Below are positions 1 through 9,658 of a DNA stretch of 64,000 nt, one piece after another. The stretch is from assembly GCF_902141855.1 (NCBI RefSeq), contig NZ_CABFVH010000008.1, positions 62,001 to 126,000 of the forward strand, read 5' to 3'. Under the pieces are notes generated by a model. The model had not been told where the DNA came from. It saw nothing but the letters and a program-made list of their open reading frames with translations, and did not search any database. Positions within the stretch are counted from its first letter, which is position 1; each line of letters starts with the position of its first letter. The translations under genes were made by a program, and so were the position numbers. Source of the DNA: Methylobacterium dankookense (GTDB taxonomy: Bacteria > Pseudomonadota > Alphaproteobacteria > Rhizobiales > Beijerinckiaceae).

Positions 1-120
1 AAGTCCAGCTTGTCGATCACGGGCGCATCCGGGCCGGCCAGGGCGCGGACGGCGCTTGGCGTGCCGGAAGGTAGGACGCGTGGCCGTCCCCCACAATCGG
101 GGCCGGCGGCATGGCACGCC

Positions 121-179
121 CCCGAAATGCGAGGACCGGCGGCCGGATCATCTCCGGTCGCCGGTCCTCGCATTTCGGG
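121..179 (-). terminator. Large perfect hairpin downstream of fdsD
   Basis: Positions 121-141 and 159-179 form a perfect 21-bp inverted repeat around a 17-nt loop. It begins 26 nt past the fdsD stop codon, so it most likely ends or protects the fds mRNA. There is no clear U-run on either strand, so it could be an mRNA-stabilising hairpin or a repeat-type element rather than a classical intrinsic terminator. Bases 1-120 are too short to assign to a gene. Confidence 0.6.
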
Positions 180-204
180 TGGTGACGGCGCTGCCCGAGG
201 GGCG

Positions 205-498
205 TCAACCCGCGTCGCTGGCGCCTTCGCCGAGCTTGTGCGGATCGTGCGTGGCGGGCCGCACCGGCCCTTCCTCCGCGGCCTTGGGACCGCGGATCGC
301 GCGCTGCACCAGGATATCGGCGCGATCGCCCATGTCGGGCAGGGCGGTGGAGAGCCGGTCCACCATCCGCGGCGTCCAGAAGGCGGTGATGTGCTTCTGG
401 ACGCCCGCCACCGCCTCCTCCTCCGGGTAGGACCGGAAGAAGGTCGCGATCTGGTTGGCCATGCGGAGGAGCTTGTCCTCCTGGGTCATCACGCTCAT
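205..498 (-). CDS. fdsD: NAD-dependent formate dehydrogenase delta subunit FdsD
   Basis: A 97-residue small protein and the last gene of the fds operon, starting 4 nt after the fdsA stop codon. The central stretch has the family pattern of a short helix (KLLRMANQIATFF) followed by AVAGVQKHITAFWTPRM. Family members are 70-100 residues long. FdsD is associated with the soluble formate dehydrogenase complex and is thought to help assembly or stability; it binds no visible cofactor. The C-terminal 25 residues are polar and probably disordered. The identification rests on the FWTPRM-type motif and on position directly behind the alpha subunit. Confidence 0.93.
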   Translation of the reverse strand: MSVMTQEDKLLRMANQIATFFRSYPEEEAVAGVQKHITAFWTPRMVDRLSTALPDMGDRADILVQRAIRGPKAAEEGPVRPATHDPHKLGEGASDAG

Positions 499-502
499 CG
501 CC

Positions 503-3358
503 TCACTCCGCGGCGGCCTGGGCGATCCGGGTCAGGGAGAAGTCCTCTTCGTAGAACTTCGCCTGCCAATCGGAGGGCCGGTTGGTGCGCCGCACCTGCA
601 CCGCCGTCACCTTGTACTCGGGGCAGTTCGTGGCCCAGTCCGAGTAGTCGGTGGTGATGACGTTGGCGCCGGTCTTGGCGTGGTGGAAGGTGGTGTAGAC
701 CACGCCCGGCTGCATGCGCTCCGAGATCTTGGCCTTCAGCGCGATGTCGCCGGAGCGGCTCTCCAGGGCGACGAGGTCGCCGTCCACGATGCCGCGCAGC
801 TCCGCGTCGAAGGGATGGATCTCCAGCACGTCCTCCTCGTGCCAGCGCGAATTGTGGGTGCGCCGGGTCTGCGCGCCGACATTGTACTGGGAGAGGATTC
901 GGCCCGTGGTGAGGATGAGCGGGAACTTCGCCCCCGTGCGCTCCTCGGTCGCCACGAACTCGGTGATCATGAACCGGCCGAGACCGCGCACGAAGCGGTC
1001 CACGTGCATCATCGGTGTACCGAGCGGCGCCTTCTCGTTGCAGGGCCACTGCACCGAGCCGAGCTCCTCGAGCTTGGCGTAGGACACGCCGGTGAAGCTC
1101 GGGGTGAGCGCCGCGATCTCGTCCATGATCTCGGACGGGTGGCTGTAGTTCATCGGGTAGCCCAGCGCGTTGGAGAGGAGCACCGTGCCCTCCCAGTCGC
1201 CGTAGCCGCCCATCGGGGGCATGACCTTGCGCACGCGGCTGATGCGGCGCTCGGCATTGGTGAAGGTGCCGTCCTTCTCCAAGAACGAGGCGCCCGGCAG
1301 GAAGACGTGGGCGTATTTCGCGGTCTCGTTCAGGAACAGGTCCTGCACGACGATGCATTCCATCGCCTTGAGGCCCGACGTGACGTGGTGCGTGTCGGGA
1401 TCGGACTGCGCGATGTCCTCGCCCTGGATGTACATGCCCTTGAAGCTGCCATCGACGGCCTCGTCGAGCATGTTGGTGATGCGCAGGCCCGGCGCGTTGT
1501 CGAGCTTGGCGCCCCAGAGGGACTCGAAGCTCTCGCGGGTGGCGTCGTCGGCGACGTGGCGGTAGCCCGGCAGCTCGTGCGGGAACGAGCCCATGTCGCA
1601 GGAGCCCTGCACGTTGTTCTGGCCGCGCAGCGGGTTCACGCCCGCGCCCAGCATGCCGATATTGCCGGTGGCCATGGCGATGTTGGCCATGCCCATCACC
1701 ATGGTCGAGCCCTGGCTGTGCTCGGTGACGCCCAGACCGTAGTAGATGCCGGCCGCACCGCCCTTGGCGTAGAGCCGCGCCGCGCCGCGCACCTGCTCGG
1801 GATCGAGCCCGGTGAACTGCTGCTGGTTCTCCGGCGAGTGGCGCTCGTCGGCGATGAAGCGGGCCCAGGACTCGAACTCGGCGAGATCGCAGCGCTCGCG
1901 GACGTAGGCCTCGTCGATCAGCCCCTCGGTGACGATGACGTGCGCCAGCGAATTGATGAAGGCGACGTTGGAGCCGGGCTTCAGGGGCAGGTGATAGTCC
2001 GCCTTGATGTGGGGCGACTTCACGAGGTCGATCTTGCGGGGATCGGCGACGATGAGCTTGGCGCCCTCGCGCAGGCGCTTCTTCATGCGCGAGCCGAAGA
2101 CCGGGTGGCCGTCGGTCGGGTTGGCGCCGATCACCAGGATCACGTCGGAATGCGCCACGGAGGCGAAGTCCTGCGTGCCGGCCGAGGTGCCGAGCGTCGA
2201 CATCAGGCCGTAGCCGGTCGGCGAGTGGCAGACGCGGGCGCAGGTGTCGACGTTGTTGTTGCCGAAGGCCGCGCGCACCAGCTTCTGGACGAGGTAGGCC
2301 TCCTCGTTGGTGCAGCGGGATGAGGTGATGCCGCCAACCGAATCCTTGCCGTACTTGGCCTGGATGCGCTTGAACTCGGAGGCCGCGCGGTCGATCGCCT
2401 CCTCCCACGACACCTCGCGCCACGGATCCGTGATCTTCTCGCGGATCATCGGCTTGGTGATGCGGTCCTTGTGGGTGGCGTAGCCGTAGGCGAAGCGGCC
2501 CTTGACGCAGCTATGTCCGTCATTCGCCTTGCCGCCCTTGTAGGGCACCATGCGGACGACGCGGTCGCCCTGCATCTCCGCCTTGAAGGAGCAGCCCACA
2601 CCGCAATAGGCGCAGGTCGTGACCTCGGCGTGCTCCGGCTGGCCGTATTCGTGGATCGACTTCTCCTGGAGCGTGGCGGTCGGGCAGGCCTGCACGCAGG
2701 CGCCGCAGGAGACGCACTCCGATTCCATGAAGTTCGTCGGGCCGGCGGCGACGCGGCTGTCGAAGCCGCGGCCGGCGATGGTCAGCGCGAAGGTGCCCTG
2801 CACCTCCTCGCAGGCGCGGACGCAGCGGTTGCAGACGATGCACTTCGACGGGTCGTAGGTGAAGTACGGGTTCGACTCGTCCTTCGGCAGATAGCGCTCG
2901 GAGCTCGGGCGGACGTGGTTGTCGCCCTCGTAGCCGTAGCGCACGTCGCGCAGGCCGACGACGCCCGCCTGGGTCTGCAGCTCGCAATCGCCGTTCGCCG
3001 CGCAGGTCAGGCAGTCGAGCGGGTGGTCGGAGATGTAGAGCTCCATCACGCCCTTGCGCAGGCGCGCCAGCTTGTCCGTCTGCGTGTGCACCACCATGCC
3101 GTTCTCGGCCGGCGTGGTGCAGGAGGCGGGCGTGCCGCGCCGTCCCTCGATCTCCACGAGGCAGAGGCGGCAGGAGCCGAAGGGCTCCAGCGAGTCGGTG
3201 GCGCAGAGCTTGGGGATCTGCGTGCCGGCGGTCATCGCCGCGGCCATCACGGAGGTGCCGGCCGGAACCGTCACGGACATGCCGTCGATGGTCAGCGACA
3301 CCGTCTGCTCGGCGACGCGGATCGGCGTGCCGTAGTCGATTTCCTTGATGAGGGCCAT
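503..3358 (-). CDS. fdsA: NAD-dependent formate dehydrogenase alpha (catalytic) subunit FdsA
   Basis: A 951-residue cytoplasmic Mo/W-bis-MGD enzyme that oxidises formate to CO2 and passes electrons through Fe-S clusters to the beta/gamma diaphorase. N-terminal [2Fe-2S] domain with C52, C63, C66 and C80. Then a His-Cys3 cluster (H112, C116, C119, C125). Then two ferredoxin-type [4Fe-4S] motifs (C173-C176-C179-C183 and C215-C218-C221-C225). The oxidoreductase domain opens with C249, C252, C256 and C284. The metal ligand is Cys (not selenocysteine), most likely C378 in VCHSPT next to H379. The C-terminal 150 residues match the molybdopterin dinucleotide-binding domain (NVGAQTRRTHNSRW). Expected role: last step of C1 oxidation during methylotrophy, yielding NADH. 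It follows fdsB closely in the minus-strand operon. Confidence 0.98.
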   Translation of the reverse strand: MALIKEIDYGTPIRVAEQTVSLTIDGMSVTVPAGTSVMAAAMTAGTQIPKLCATDSLEPFGSCRLCLVEIEGRRGTPASCTTPAENGMVVHTQTDKLARLRKGVMELYISDHPLDCLTCAANGDCELQTQAGVVGLRDVRYGYEGDNHVRPSSERYLPKDESNPYFTYDPSKCIVCNRCVRACEEVQGTFALTIAGRGFDSRVAAGPTNFMESECVSCGACVQACPTATLQEKSIHEYGQPEHAEVTTCAYCGVGCSFKAEMQGDRVVRMVPYKGGKANDGHSCVKGRFAYGYATHKDRITKPMIREKITDPWREVSWEEAIDRAASEFKRIQAKYGKDSVGGITSSRCTNEEAYLVQKLVRAAFGNNNVDTCARVCHSPTGYGLMSTLGTSAGTQDFASVAHSDVILVIGANPTDGHPVFGSRMKKRLREGAKLIVADPRKIDLVKSPHIKADYHLPLKPGSNVAFINSLAHVIVTEGLIDEAYVRERCDLAEFESWARFIADERHSPENQQQFTGLDPEQVRGAARLYAKGGAAGIYYGLGVTEHSQGSTMVMGMANIAMATGNIGMLGAGVNPLRGQNNVQGSCDMGSFPHELPGYRHVADDATRESFESLWGAKLDNAPGLRITNMLDEAVDGSFKGMYIQGEDIAQSDPDTHHVTSGLKAMECIVVQDLFLNETAKYAHVFLPGASFLEKDGTFTNAERRISRVRKVMPPMGGYGDWEGTVLLSNALGYPMNYSHPSEIMDEIAALTPSFTGVSYAKLEELGSVQWPCNEKAPLGTPMMHVDRFVRGLGRFMITEFVATEERTGAKFPLILTTGRILSQYNVGAQTRRTHNSRWHEEDVLEIHPFDAELRGIVDGDLVALESRSGDIALKAKISERMQPGVVYTTFHHAKTGANVITTDYSDWATNCPEYKVTAVQVRRTNRPSDWQAKFYEEDFSLTRIAQAAAE

Positions 3359-3368
3359 GGACGCCTCC

Positions 3369-4928
3369 TCACTCGGCCGCGACCGGGAAGGACCCGGCCG
3401 GCCTGAAATCCTCGGGGAAATGGGTGATGGCGCTCATGACGGGCATCGGGGTCAGCCCGCCCATGGCGCAGAGGGAGCCGTCGGTCATGACCTCGCAGAG
3501 GTCCTCGACGAGCTTCAGGTTGGCCTCGGGCCGAATGCCCTTGATCACCTTGTCCATCGTCTCCAGCCCACGCGTCGCGCCGATGCGGCAGGGCGTGCAC
3601 TTGCCGCAGGATTCGGCGGCGCAGAACTCGAAGGCGAAGCGGGCCTGGCTGGCCATGTCGACGGTGTCGTCGAAGACCACGATGCCGCCATGACCGACGA
3701 GGCCCTTCTTGGCGGCCATCGCCTCGTAGTCGAGGGGCGTGTCGAGGAGGTGGTCCGGGAAGTAGGCGCCGAGCGGGCCGCCGACCTGCACCGCGCGCAC
3801 CGGACGGCCGGAGCGCGTGCCGCCGCCGAACGACTCGATCACCTCGCGGATGGTGATGCCGAAGGCCACCTCGATCAGGCCGCCCTGCAGGATGTTGCCG
3901 GCGAGCTGGATCGGCAGCGTGCCGAGCGAGCGGCCCATGCCGTAATCGGCGTAGGCCTTGGCGCCGTGCTCCAGGATCCACGGCACGGCCGTGAAGGTCA
4001 TCACGTTGTTGACGAGGGTCGGCTTGCCGAGGAAGCCCTTGAGCGCCGGGATCGGGGGCTTCGCCCGCACGATGCCGCGGCGGCCCTCCAGGCTCTCCAG
4101 GAGCGAGGTCTCCTCGCCGCAGATATAGGCGCCGGCACCGAGCCGGACCTCCAGATGGAAGGTCTTGCCCGAGCCGAGGATATTCTCGCCGAGGACGCCG
4201 GCCTTCACGCCGTTGGCGATGGCCTCCTTCAGGGCCTCGAAGGCCTGGGGATATTCGGAGCGCAGGTAGATGTAGCCGCGCGTGGCGCCGGTCGCGACGC
4301 CTGCGATGGTCATGCCCTCGATGAGGTTGAAGGGGTCGCCCTCCATCATCACCCGGTCGGCGAAGGTGCCGGAATCGCCCTCGTCGGCGTTGCAGACCAC
4401 GTATTTCTGGTCGGCCTGCGCCAGCATCACGGTGTTCCACTTGATGCCGGCGGGGAAGCCGGCACCGCCGCGGCCGCGAAGCCCCGACTCGCGCACCTGC
4501 GCGACGATGCCCTCGGCATCGAGCTTCAGCGCGGCCTCAAGGCCGCGATAGCCGCCATGCGCGCGGTAATCCGCGACGGAGACCGGATCGATCACGCCGC
4601 AGCGGTGGAAGGTCAGGCGCTGCTGGCGCGCCAGGAAGGGGATCTGCTCAGGGTCGCCGAGGCGCAGGGCATGCGCGCCGCCCGTGGTCAGGCCGGCATC
4701 GAGCAGGGCATCGACATCCTCGATCTTCACGGGGCCGTAGGCGATCCGGCCCTCGGGGGTGCCGACCTCGACCATCGGCTCCAGCCAGAACAGGCCGCGC
4801 GAGCCGGTGCGGACGATGGTGACGTCGAGGCCGCGGCTCTCGGCCCCGGCGAAGAGGGCGCGGGCGACCTTGTTGGCGCCGAGGCCGAGCGCGACGGCGT
4901 CGCGCGGGACGTAGATCGTGACGCTCAC
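3369..4928 (-). CDS. fdsB: NAD-dependent formate dehydrogenase beta subunit FdsB
   Basis: A 519-residue NADH-binding diaphorase subunit, homologous to complex I NuoF with an N-terminal thioredoxin-like extension that lacks cluster cysteines. It carries the FMN/NAD glycine-rich motif GRGGAGFPAG and the [4Fe-4S] ligand pattern ESCGKCTPCRIG with a later C in SLCAMGG. It transfers electrons from the FdsA clusters to NAD+. I chose a GTG start at 4926-4928 (V-S-V-T-I-Y-V-P). The GTGA overlaps the fdsG stop, and a GGAGG lies upstream inside the fdsG end. The longer upstream reading frame is only the fdsG gene read out of frame. Translational coupling with fdsG is likely. Confidence 0.97.
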   Translation of the reverse strand: MSVTIYVPRDAVALGLGANKVARALFAGAESRGLDVTIVRTGSRGLFWLEPMVEVGTPEGRIAYGPVKIEDVDALLDAGLTTGGAHALRLGDPEQIPFLARQQRLTFHRCGVIDPVSVADYRAHGGYRGLEAALKLDAEGIVAQVRESGLRGRGGAGFPAGIKWNTVMLAQADQKYVVCNADEGDSGTFADRVMMEGDPFNLIEGMTIAGVATGATRGYIYLRSEYPQAFEALKEAIANGVKAGVLGENILGSGKTFHLEVRLGAGAYICGEETSLLESLEGRRGIVRAKPPIPALKGFLGKPTLVNNVMTFTAVPWILEHGAKAYADYGMGRSLGTLPIQLAGNILQGGLIEVAFGITIREVIESFGGGTRSGRPVRAVQVGGPLGAYFPDHLLDTPLDYEAMAAKKGLVGHGGIVVFDDTVDMASQARFAFEFCAAESCGKCTPCRIGATRGLETMDKVIKGIRPEANLKLVEDLCEVMTDGSLCAMGGLTPMPVMSAITHFPEDFRPAGSFPVAAE

Positions 4929-5398
4929 TGGCGCACCTCCGTCAGGGCGACCTCGAGGACGTCGACGGTCAGGTGGGCGACCGGCTCGCCGTCGACGAGG
5001 GCGGCGGGACCGTTGGCGCAGAGGCCGAGGCAGTAGACCGGCTCGACGGTGCAGTTCCCGTCCGCCGTGGTGCCGTGCCAGTCCGTGCCGAGCTGCTTCA
5101 GGATGTCGGCATGGAGCGCGTCGCAGCCCTGCGCCTGGCAGGCCTCGGCGCGGCACAGCTTCACCGTGTGGCGGCCGGCCCGCTCGCGGCGGAAGTCGTG
5201 ATAGAAGGTGATGCAGCCGTGGACCTCGGCGCGCGAGAGGTTCAGCGCATCCGCGATCAGCGGCACGGCGCCCTCGTCCACGTAGCCGAAGGCCTCCTGC
5301 AGGGCGTGCAGGATCGGCAGCGTGGCGCCTTCGAGGTGTGTGTGCTCTGCGATGATCCCGGCGGCGCGCGGAGCGCTCCAGGGTTCGAAACGCGGCAT
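4925..5398 (-). CDS. fdsG: NAD-dependent formate dehydrogenase gamma subunit FdsG
   Basis: A 157-residue NuoE-like [2Fe-2S] protein and the first gene of the fds operon. The four expected cysteines are visible in LCRAEACQAQGC and in VYCLGLCANGP. The N-terminal half is the helical bundle typical of NuoE/HoxE (PILHALQEAFGYV, followed by CITFYHDFRRE). Together with FdsB it forms the diaphorase module that reduces NAD+. It overlaps fdsB by 4 nt. Upstream lies a 302-bp intergenic region with a short inverted repeat. Confidence 0.97.
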   Translation of the reverse strand: MPRFEPWSAPRAAGIIAEHTHLEGATLPILHALQEAFGYVDEGAVPLIADALNLSRAEVHGCITFYHDFRRERAGRHTVKLCRAEACQAQGCDALHADILKQLGTDWHGTTADGNCTVEPVYCLGLCANGPAALVDGEPVAHLTVDVLEVALTEVRQ

Positions 5399-5407
5399 CG
5401 TTCCCTA

Positions 5408-5433
5408 CCCACTTTTTTCCATTTCTAAGTGGG
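5408..5433 (-). promoter_or_regulatory. Inverted repeat in the fdsG leader, possible operator
   Basis: CCCACTT and AAGTGGG (7 bp each, 12-nt AT-rich spacer) lie 10-35 nt before the fdsG start. The position suits an operator or a leader hairpin that would affect initiation. Which regulator might act here cannot be told from the sequence. Confidence 0.35.
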
Positions 5434-5615
5434 GAGATGAACAGAAATGCCGGTTCCCATCAATCAAGTGGTCCGGTTGTCTGACAAAGGATCTCTGTCA
5501 GGCTGTAACCTTGGCCCACCGGATACGGTGCCTGCGCTCTCGGGTGACGCAGGGGGAAGCCTTTCAAGCGCGTCCGGCTCGTCAGAAGAATTTTGTTAAG
5601 GCTTGGCCGTAGACA

Positions 5616-5640
5616 CCCCCAGTCAGGCCTGGACTGGGGG
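5616..5640 (-). terminator. Candidate terminator hairpin after the GST gene
   Basis: CCCCCAGTC (5616-5624) and GACTGGGGG (5632-5640) form a perfect 9-bp stem with a 7-nt loop, 60 nt beyond the GST stop codon. There is no T-tract, so termination is only suggested. Confidence 0.4.
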
Positions 5641-5700
5641 CATCTGCACTAAATTTCTGCCGAGTGGCGGCGGCGTGCCCCGCCGGGGTGCCAAGCCGGC

Positions 5701-6357
5701 TCAGAACTCCATGTCGAGCTCTTCGATCTCGTCCGGCTCGTGGGCGGCGGCCTCGGCCCATTCCGTCATCAGCGGCCAGCGCAGGATGGTGTCGCGATAG
5801 GCGGCGGCGCGCGGCGGCAGCTTCACGTCGTAGGTGCGGAATCTGGTGCAGACGGGGGCGTACATCGCATCCGCCAAGGTCGGGCGCTCGCCGAACAGGA
5901 ACGGGCCGTCGTAGCGGGCGAGGCAATCGTCGACGATCGTGACGATGCGGTCGATGTCGCCCCTGGCGCCGTTGAAGACCTTGAAGTTCGGGTGGAAGGC
6001 CTTGAGGTTCATCGGCAGCGCCGAGCGCAGGTTGACGAAGCCGCCATGCATCTCGCCCGAGATCGAGCGGCAATGGGCGCGGGCGGCCGTCTCCTGCGGC
6101 AGGAAGCCGGCCGCGGGATAAGTCTCGGTGAGGTATTCGGCGATCGCCAGCGTGTCCCACACGACGATGCCCTCGTGGCGCAGGCGCGGCACCAGGAACG
6201 AGGGCGAGAGGTGCAGGAGCTCGGCGCGGCTCGCGGCGTCGTCGCCCGAGAGGATCTCCGTCTCGAAGTCGAGATCCGCCATCCGGCAGATCAGCCAGCC
6301 GCGCAGCGACCAGGACGAGTAGTTCCGGCTCGAGATCGTCAGCGTCGCCTTCGGCAT
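5701..6357 (-). CDS. Glutathione S-transferase family protein
   Basis: A 218-residue cytoplasmic protein with the two-domain GST fold. The N-terminal thioredoxin-like domain (about residues 4-80) contains SRNYSSWSLRGWLI, where the SSWS serines could activate glutathione, and FLVPRLRHEGIVVWDTLAIAEYL, the cis-Pro (VP) and the D-T/S glutathione-contact motif. The helical C-terminal domain ends in an FGERPTLADAMYAPV motif (N-capping box). The family conjugates or reduces substrates with glutathione; the substrate here is unknown. It is transcribed apart from ccmH upstream (158-bp gap) and from the fds operon. Confidence 0.9.
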   Translation of the reverse strand: MPKATLTISSRNYSSWSLRGWLICRMADLDFETEILSGDDAASRAELLHLSPSFLVPRLRHEGIVVWDTLAIAEYLTETYPAAGFLPQETAARAHCRSISGEMHGGFVNLRSALPMNLKAFHPNFKVFNGARGDIDRIVTIVDDCLARYDGPFLFGERPTLADAMYAPVCTRFRTYDVKLPPRAAAYRDTILRWPLMTEWAEAAAHEPDEIEELDMEF

Positions 6358-6515
6358 GGCCCATCGCCTCCCGGGATGCGCGCCTGCGCCGCGAGGGGAA
6401 CCTCGGCGCAGGTCGTCGATTCTGTCCGATTCGCCGCATCCAAGACTCGTGCCGTTCGCCCCCGTGGTGCAAGGGGCGACGGCGGCGATTTCCGTCGAGG
6501 CTGGTTAAGAGCGCC

Positions 6516-6968
6516 CTAGTCGCGCCGCAGCAGGGCGGCGACCTCGTCCTCCTCGGCGGTGGTGAGGCGGCGCTCGGGCGGGGGCGCCTTGCGGCGGGCG
6601 AGCCGCCAGATGCCGAACCCGCCGAGCAGGATCGCGAGGAGCGGCGTGGCCCAGAGCAGCAGGGTGTGCAGGCCGAAGACGGGGCGCAGCAGCACGAACT
6701 CGCCGTAGCGCCGCACCACGTAATCCTCGACCGCCTGGTTCGTGTCGCCGGCCTTCAGGCGCTCACGCACGATCAGGCGCAGATCCTTGGCCAGCGGCGC
6801 GTCGGAATCGTCGATGGACTGGTTCTGGCAGACGAGGCAGCGCAGGCCCGCCGAGATCTCGCGGGCGCGGTGCTCCAGGGTCGGGTCCGGCAGCACCTCG
6901 TCCGGCTGCACGGCCCGGGCCGGGCCGGCGGCGAGAAGGGCGAGGACGAGGAGGGCCGCGGCTCTCAT
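6516..6968 (-). CDS. ccmH: Cytochrome c-type biogenesis protein CcmH (CycL)
   Basis: A 150-residue periplasmic thiol oxidoreductase anchored by one C-terminal transmembrane segment (about residues 102-122). A signal peptide covers residues 1-19. The [11 protein letters not shown] motif holds the redox pair C44/C47, which handles apocytochrome c thiols before heme ligation. The ATG at 6966-6968 overlaps the ccmF stop codon (ATGA), so it is translationally coupled. It is the short CcmH of the alphaproteobacterial type; the TPR part is the separate CcmI encoded upstream. The tail after the membrane segment ([11 protein letters not shown]...) is cytoplasmic and charged. Confidence 0.96.
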   Translation of the reverse strand: MRAAALLVLALLAAGPARAVQPDEVLPDPTLEHRAREISAGLRCLVCQNQSIDDSDAPLAKDLRLIVRERLKAGDTNQAVEDYVVRRYGEFVLLRPVFGLHTLLLWATPLLAILLGGFGIWRLARRKAPPPERRLTTAEEDEVAALLRRD

Positions 6969-8965
6969 TCGGCCGGCACCGCGGCGGGAGGCAGGCCCTT
7001 GGCCCGGGCCCGTACCGGCGCGCCGACCCGCATGCGCCGGTCGGTCAGCGAGAGGCCGCCGCCCAAGGCCATCACCACCGCGCCGAGCCAGATCAGCAGC
7101 ACGTAGGGCTTGTGGTAGAGGCGCAGGCCCGCCCCGTCCGGCTGGATCTCGCCGAGGCTCGCATAGACCTGGCTCGCGCCGACCGTGAGCAGGCCCGATT
7201 CCGTCACCGCCATCTGCCGGCTCGGATAGAAGCGCTTCGAGGTCTCGACATGGCCGATCTCGTCGCCCGCCTTGTTGCGGATGGTGAGATAGGCCACGGT
7301 CTCCTCGTAGTTCGGGCCCGTGCGCGGCGCGACCCGGTCGAGGGTCGCGACATAGGGGCCCGCGGCGAGCGTCCCGCCGGATTTCAGGGTCGCGAGCCCC
7401 TCCGTCGCCCAGCCCTGGGCGGCGATGCCGAGCACCACCACGCCGACGCCCGCATGGGCGATCGCCGTGCCCCAGGCCGAGCGCGGCAGGCCGAGCGCCC
7501 GTCGCCAGATCACGCTGGCGCCGCGGGCGCGGGAGGCGCCGTAGCCGCGGGCGCGGCTGATGATCTCGAGGGCCGAGCCGACGATCAGGTAGGCGCCGAG
7601 CCCGACGCCCACGGGCGCGAGCACCGGCCCGCCCCAGTGCAGGGCCGCCGCACCGAGGCCGACGGCGAGCGCCGCGGCCATCGCCGCGAACAGGCGCTGG
7701 GAGGCGGCCAGCGCGTCGCCCCGCTTCCAGGCGAGTGCCTGGCCGAAGGGAACGATGAGCAGCAGCGGCACCGCGAGCGGCACGAAGGTGAAGTTGAAGA
7801 AGGGCGGCCCGACCGAGATCTTCTCGCCCGTCAGCATCTCGAGGAGCAGCGGGTAAAGGGTGCCGACGAACACCGTGGCGCAGGCCGCCACCAGGAACAG
7901 GTTGTTGAGGACGAGGCTGCCCTCGCGGGAGATCGGCGCGAACAGGCCGCCCTGGCGCAGCAGCGGCGCGCGCCACGCGAACAGGGTCAGCGAGCCGCCG
8001 ATGAACAGGATCAGGATCGCGAGGATGAAGACGCCGCGGGTCGGGTCGGTGGCGAAGGAATGCACCGAGGTGAGCACGCCCGACCGCACGATGAAGGTGC
8101 CGAGCAGCGACAGCGAGAAGGTGAGGATGGCGAGCAGCACCGTCCAGACCTTCAGGGCGTCGCGCTTCTCCATGACGACGGTGGAGTGCAGGAGCGCGGT
8201 GCCCGCGATCCAGGGCATCAGCGAGGCGTTCTCGACCGGGTCCCAGAACCACCAGCCGCCCCAGCCGAGCTCGTAATAGGCCCAGTACGAGCCCATCGCG
8301 ATGCCGAGCGTCAGGAAGCTCCAGGCGATCAGCGTCCAGGGCCGCACGGCGCGCGCCCAGACCGCGTCGATGCGCCCGTCGATGAGCGCGGCGACCGCGA
8401 AGGCGAAGGTGATCGAGAAGCCGACATAGCCGACATAGAGGAGCGGCGGATGGATCGCGAGGCCAGCATCCTGCAGGAGCGGGTTGAGGTCGCGCCCCTC
8501 GATCGGCGCGGGCATCACCCGGCTGAAGGGGTTCGAGGTCGCGATCATGAAGAGCACGAACACGAAGGTGATGAAGCCCTGGACCCCGAGGGTGTTCGCC
8601 CGCAGCACGGGCGGCACGGCGCTCTTGGCCACCGCGACGCAGGCCCCGAACAGGGTGAGGATCAGGACCCAGAGCAGCAGCGAGCCCTCGTGGTTCCCCC
8701 AGACGCCGGAGATCTTGTAGATGAAGGGCTTGGCCGTGTGGGAGTTGTCGACCACGTTCTGGACCGAGAAGTCCGAGGTGGCGTGGGCGTAGGTCAGCGC
8801 CGCGAAGGCGAAGAGCACGCAGGCGAAGCTGCCGAGCGCCGCCTGCACCGCCACCTGCCGCAGGGCGGGCTCGCCCGCACGCGCGGCCCAGACGGGCATC
8901 ACCGCCTGGACGAGGGAGAGCGCCAGCGCGAGCGCCAGCGCGAAGTGACCGGTCTCGACGAGCAC
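6965..8965 (-). CDS. ccmF: Heme lyase subunit CcmF (CycK)
   Basis: A 666-residue polytopic inner-membrane protein of the heme-handling family, with the tryptophan-rich WWD motif ([19 protein letters not shown]) and conserved periplasmic histidines ([22 protein letters not shown]). With CcmH and CcmI it takes heme from holo-CcmE and attaches it to CXXCH motifs of apocytochromes c. A large periplasmic domain lies near the C-terminus, then a final helix and a basic tail. A 48-bp gap separates it from ccmE. Mature c-type cytochromes serve methanol dehydrogenase electron flow in methylotrophs, which fits the genome type. Confidence 0.97.
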   Translation of the reverse strand: MLVETGHFALALALALSLVQAVMPVWAARAGEPALRQVAVQAALGSFACVLFAFAALTYAHATSDFSVQNVVDNSHTAKPFIYKISGVWGNHEGSLLLWVLILTLFGACVAVAKSAVPPVLRANTLGVQGFITFVFVLFMIATSNPFSRVMPAPIEGRDLNPLLQDAGLAIHPPLLYVGYVGFSITFAFAVAALIDGRIDAVWARAVRPWTLIAWSFLTLGIAMGSYWAYYELGWGGWWFWDPVENASLMPWIAGTALLHSTVVMEKRDALKVWTVLLAILTFSLSLLGTFIVRSGVLTSVHSFATDPTRGVFILAILILFIGGSLTLFAWRAPLLRQGGLFAPISREGSLVLNNLFLVAACATVFVGTLYPLLLEMLTGEKISVGPPFFNFTFVPLAVPLLLIVPFGQALAWKRGDALAASQRLFAAMAAALAVGLGAAALHWGGPVLAPVGVGLGAYLIVGSALEIISRARGYGASRARGASVIWRRALGLPRSAWGTAIAHAGVGVVVLGIAAQGWATEGLATLKSGGTLAAGPYVATLDRVAPRTGPNYEETVAYLTIRNKAGDEIGHVETSKRFYPSRQMAVTESGLLTVGASQVYASLGEIQPDGAGLRLYHKPYVLLIWLGAVVMALGGGLSLTDRRMRVGAPVRARAKGLPPAAVPAE

Positions 8966-9013
8966 TGCCTCACACGTCCTTCTGAACCATCAACCGTACG
9001 TCGCATCCCCTGC

Positions 9014-9532
9014 TCAGCGCTCGCTGCGCGGCCCGAGGGTCTTGTCCGCCGCCGCGGCCTTGTCCTGGCCCGCGCCTTTGCCCGCGCCCTCCTGCCAGCG
9101 CCCCTGCGCCTTGAGCGCGTCGGCGACCTCGCGCGGCATGTAGGATTCGTCGTGCTTGGCGAGCACGGTGTCGGCCCGGAACAGGCCGCCGGGCTCCAGC
9201 CGCCCCTCCGTCACCACGCCCTGGCCCTCGCGGAACAGGTCGGGCAGCAGGCCCTTGTAGTGCACCGGCACGGTGGCGTTGGTGTCGGTCACCGTGAACT
9301 CGATCGTCTGGTCGGGCCCGCGGCGGAGCGAGCCCTCCTGCACCAGGCCGCCGAGGCGGAAGCGCACGCCGGGCCCGACGCCCTGCGCGGCCACCTCCGT
9401 CGGCGAGCGGAAGAACACGATGGACCCGCTCATGGCGGTGAGGATGAGCCCCACGGCCAGGACGAGCACCGCGCCGCAGACGCAGATCAGGACCAGGCGG
9501 CGGCTCTTGCGGGTCACGTGCGTCCTTCCCAT
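9014..9532 (-). CDS. ccmE: Heme chaperone CcmE (CycJ)
   Basis: A 172-residue membrane-anchored periplasmic OB-fold protein. One N-terminal transmembrane helix (about 12-33) follows a basic start (RKSRR). The covalent heme attachment histidine is H127 in the motif HDESYMP, with the heme-contacting Tyr at 131. The flexible C-terminal tail (after about 145) is Gly/Ala/Lys-rich, as is usual for the family. It passes heme from CcmC to CcmF; ccmABCD are not in this window. Gene order I-E-F-H matches cycHJKL of Rhizobiales. Confidence 0.97.
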   Translation of the reverse strand: MGRTHVTRKSRRLVLICVCGAVLVLAVGLILTAMSGSIVFFRSPTEVAAQGVGPGVRFRLGGLVQEGSLRRGPDQTIEFTVTDTNATVPVHYKGLLPDLFREGQGVVTEGRLEPGGLFRADTVLAKHDESYMPREVADALKAQGRWQEGAGKGAGQDKAAAADKTLGPRSER

Positions 9533-9658
9533 GGCTGCCGGGCCGCCCGAACCAGGGGGCCGGCCGCTTTCGTTCAGAGGGGTGTCGGCCCCGGCGCGCG
9601 CCCGGTCAAGTCCGCGGGCCCGGACCGATTGTCCGGGGGGCCTCGATCCGGGGCCCGG

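Larger units (their letters stand above)
5399..5700. other. Intergenic region upstream of the fds operon
   Basis: These 302 bp separate fdsG from the 3' end of the GST gene, and no coding is visible. The fdsG-proximal half is distinctly AT-richer than its surroundings and must hold the fds promoter. It contains a 7-bp inverted repeat (CCCACTT 5408-5414, AAGTGGG 5427-5433) with a 12-nt spacer close to the start codon. The GST-proximal end holds a small hairpin (5616-5640). Confidence 0.6.

Noticed and set aside
17..208. A 63-residue minus-strand frame at the left edge
   Set aside because: It runs through the 21-bp hairpin behind fdsD and has no recognisable features.
455..2323. A 622-codon plus-strand open frame opposite fdsA
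   Set aside because: Antisense shadow of a gene with all cofactor motifs intact; no family features of its own.
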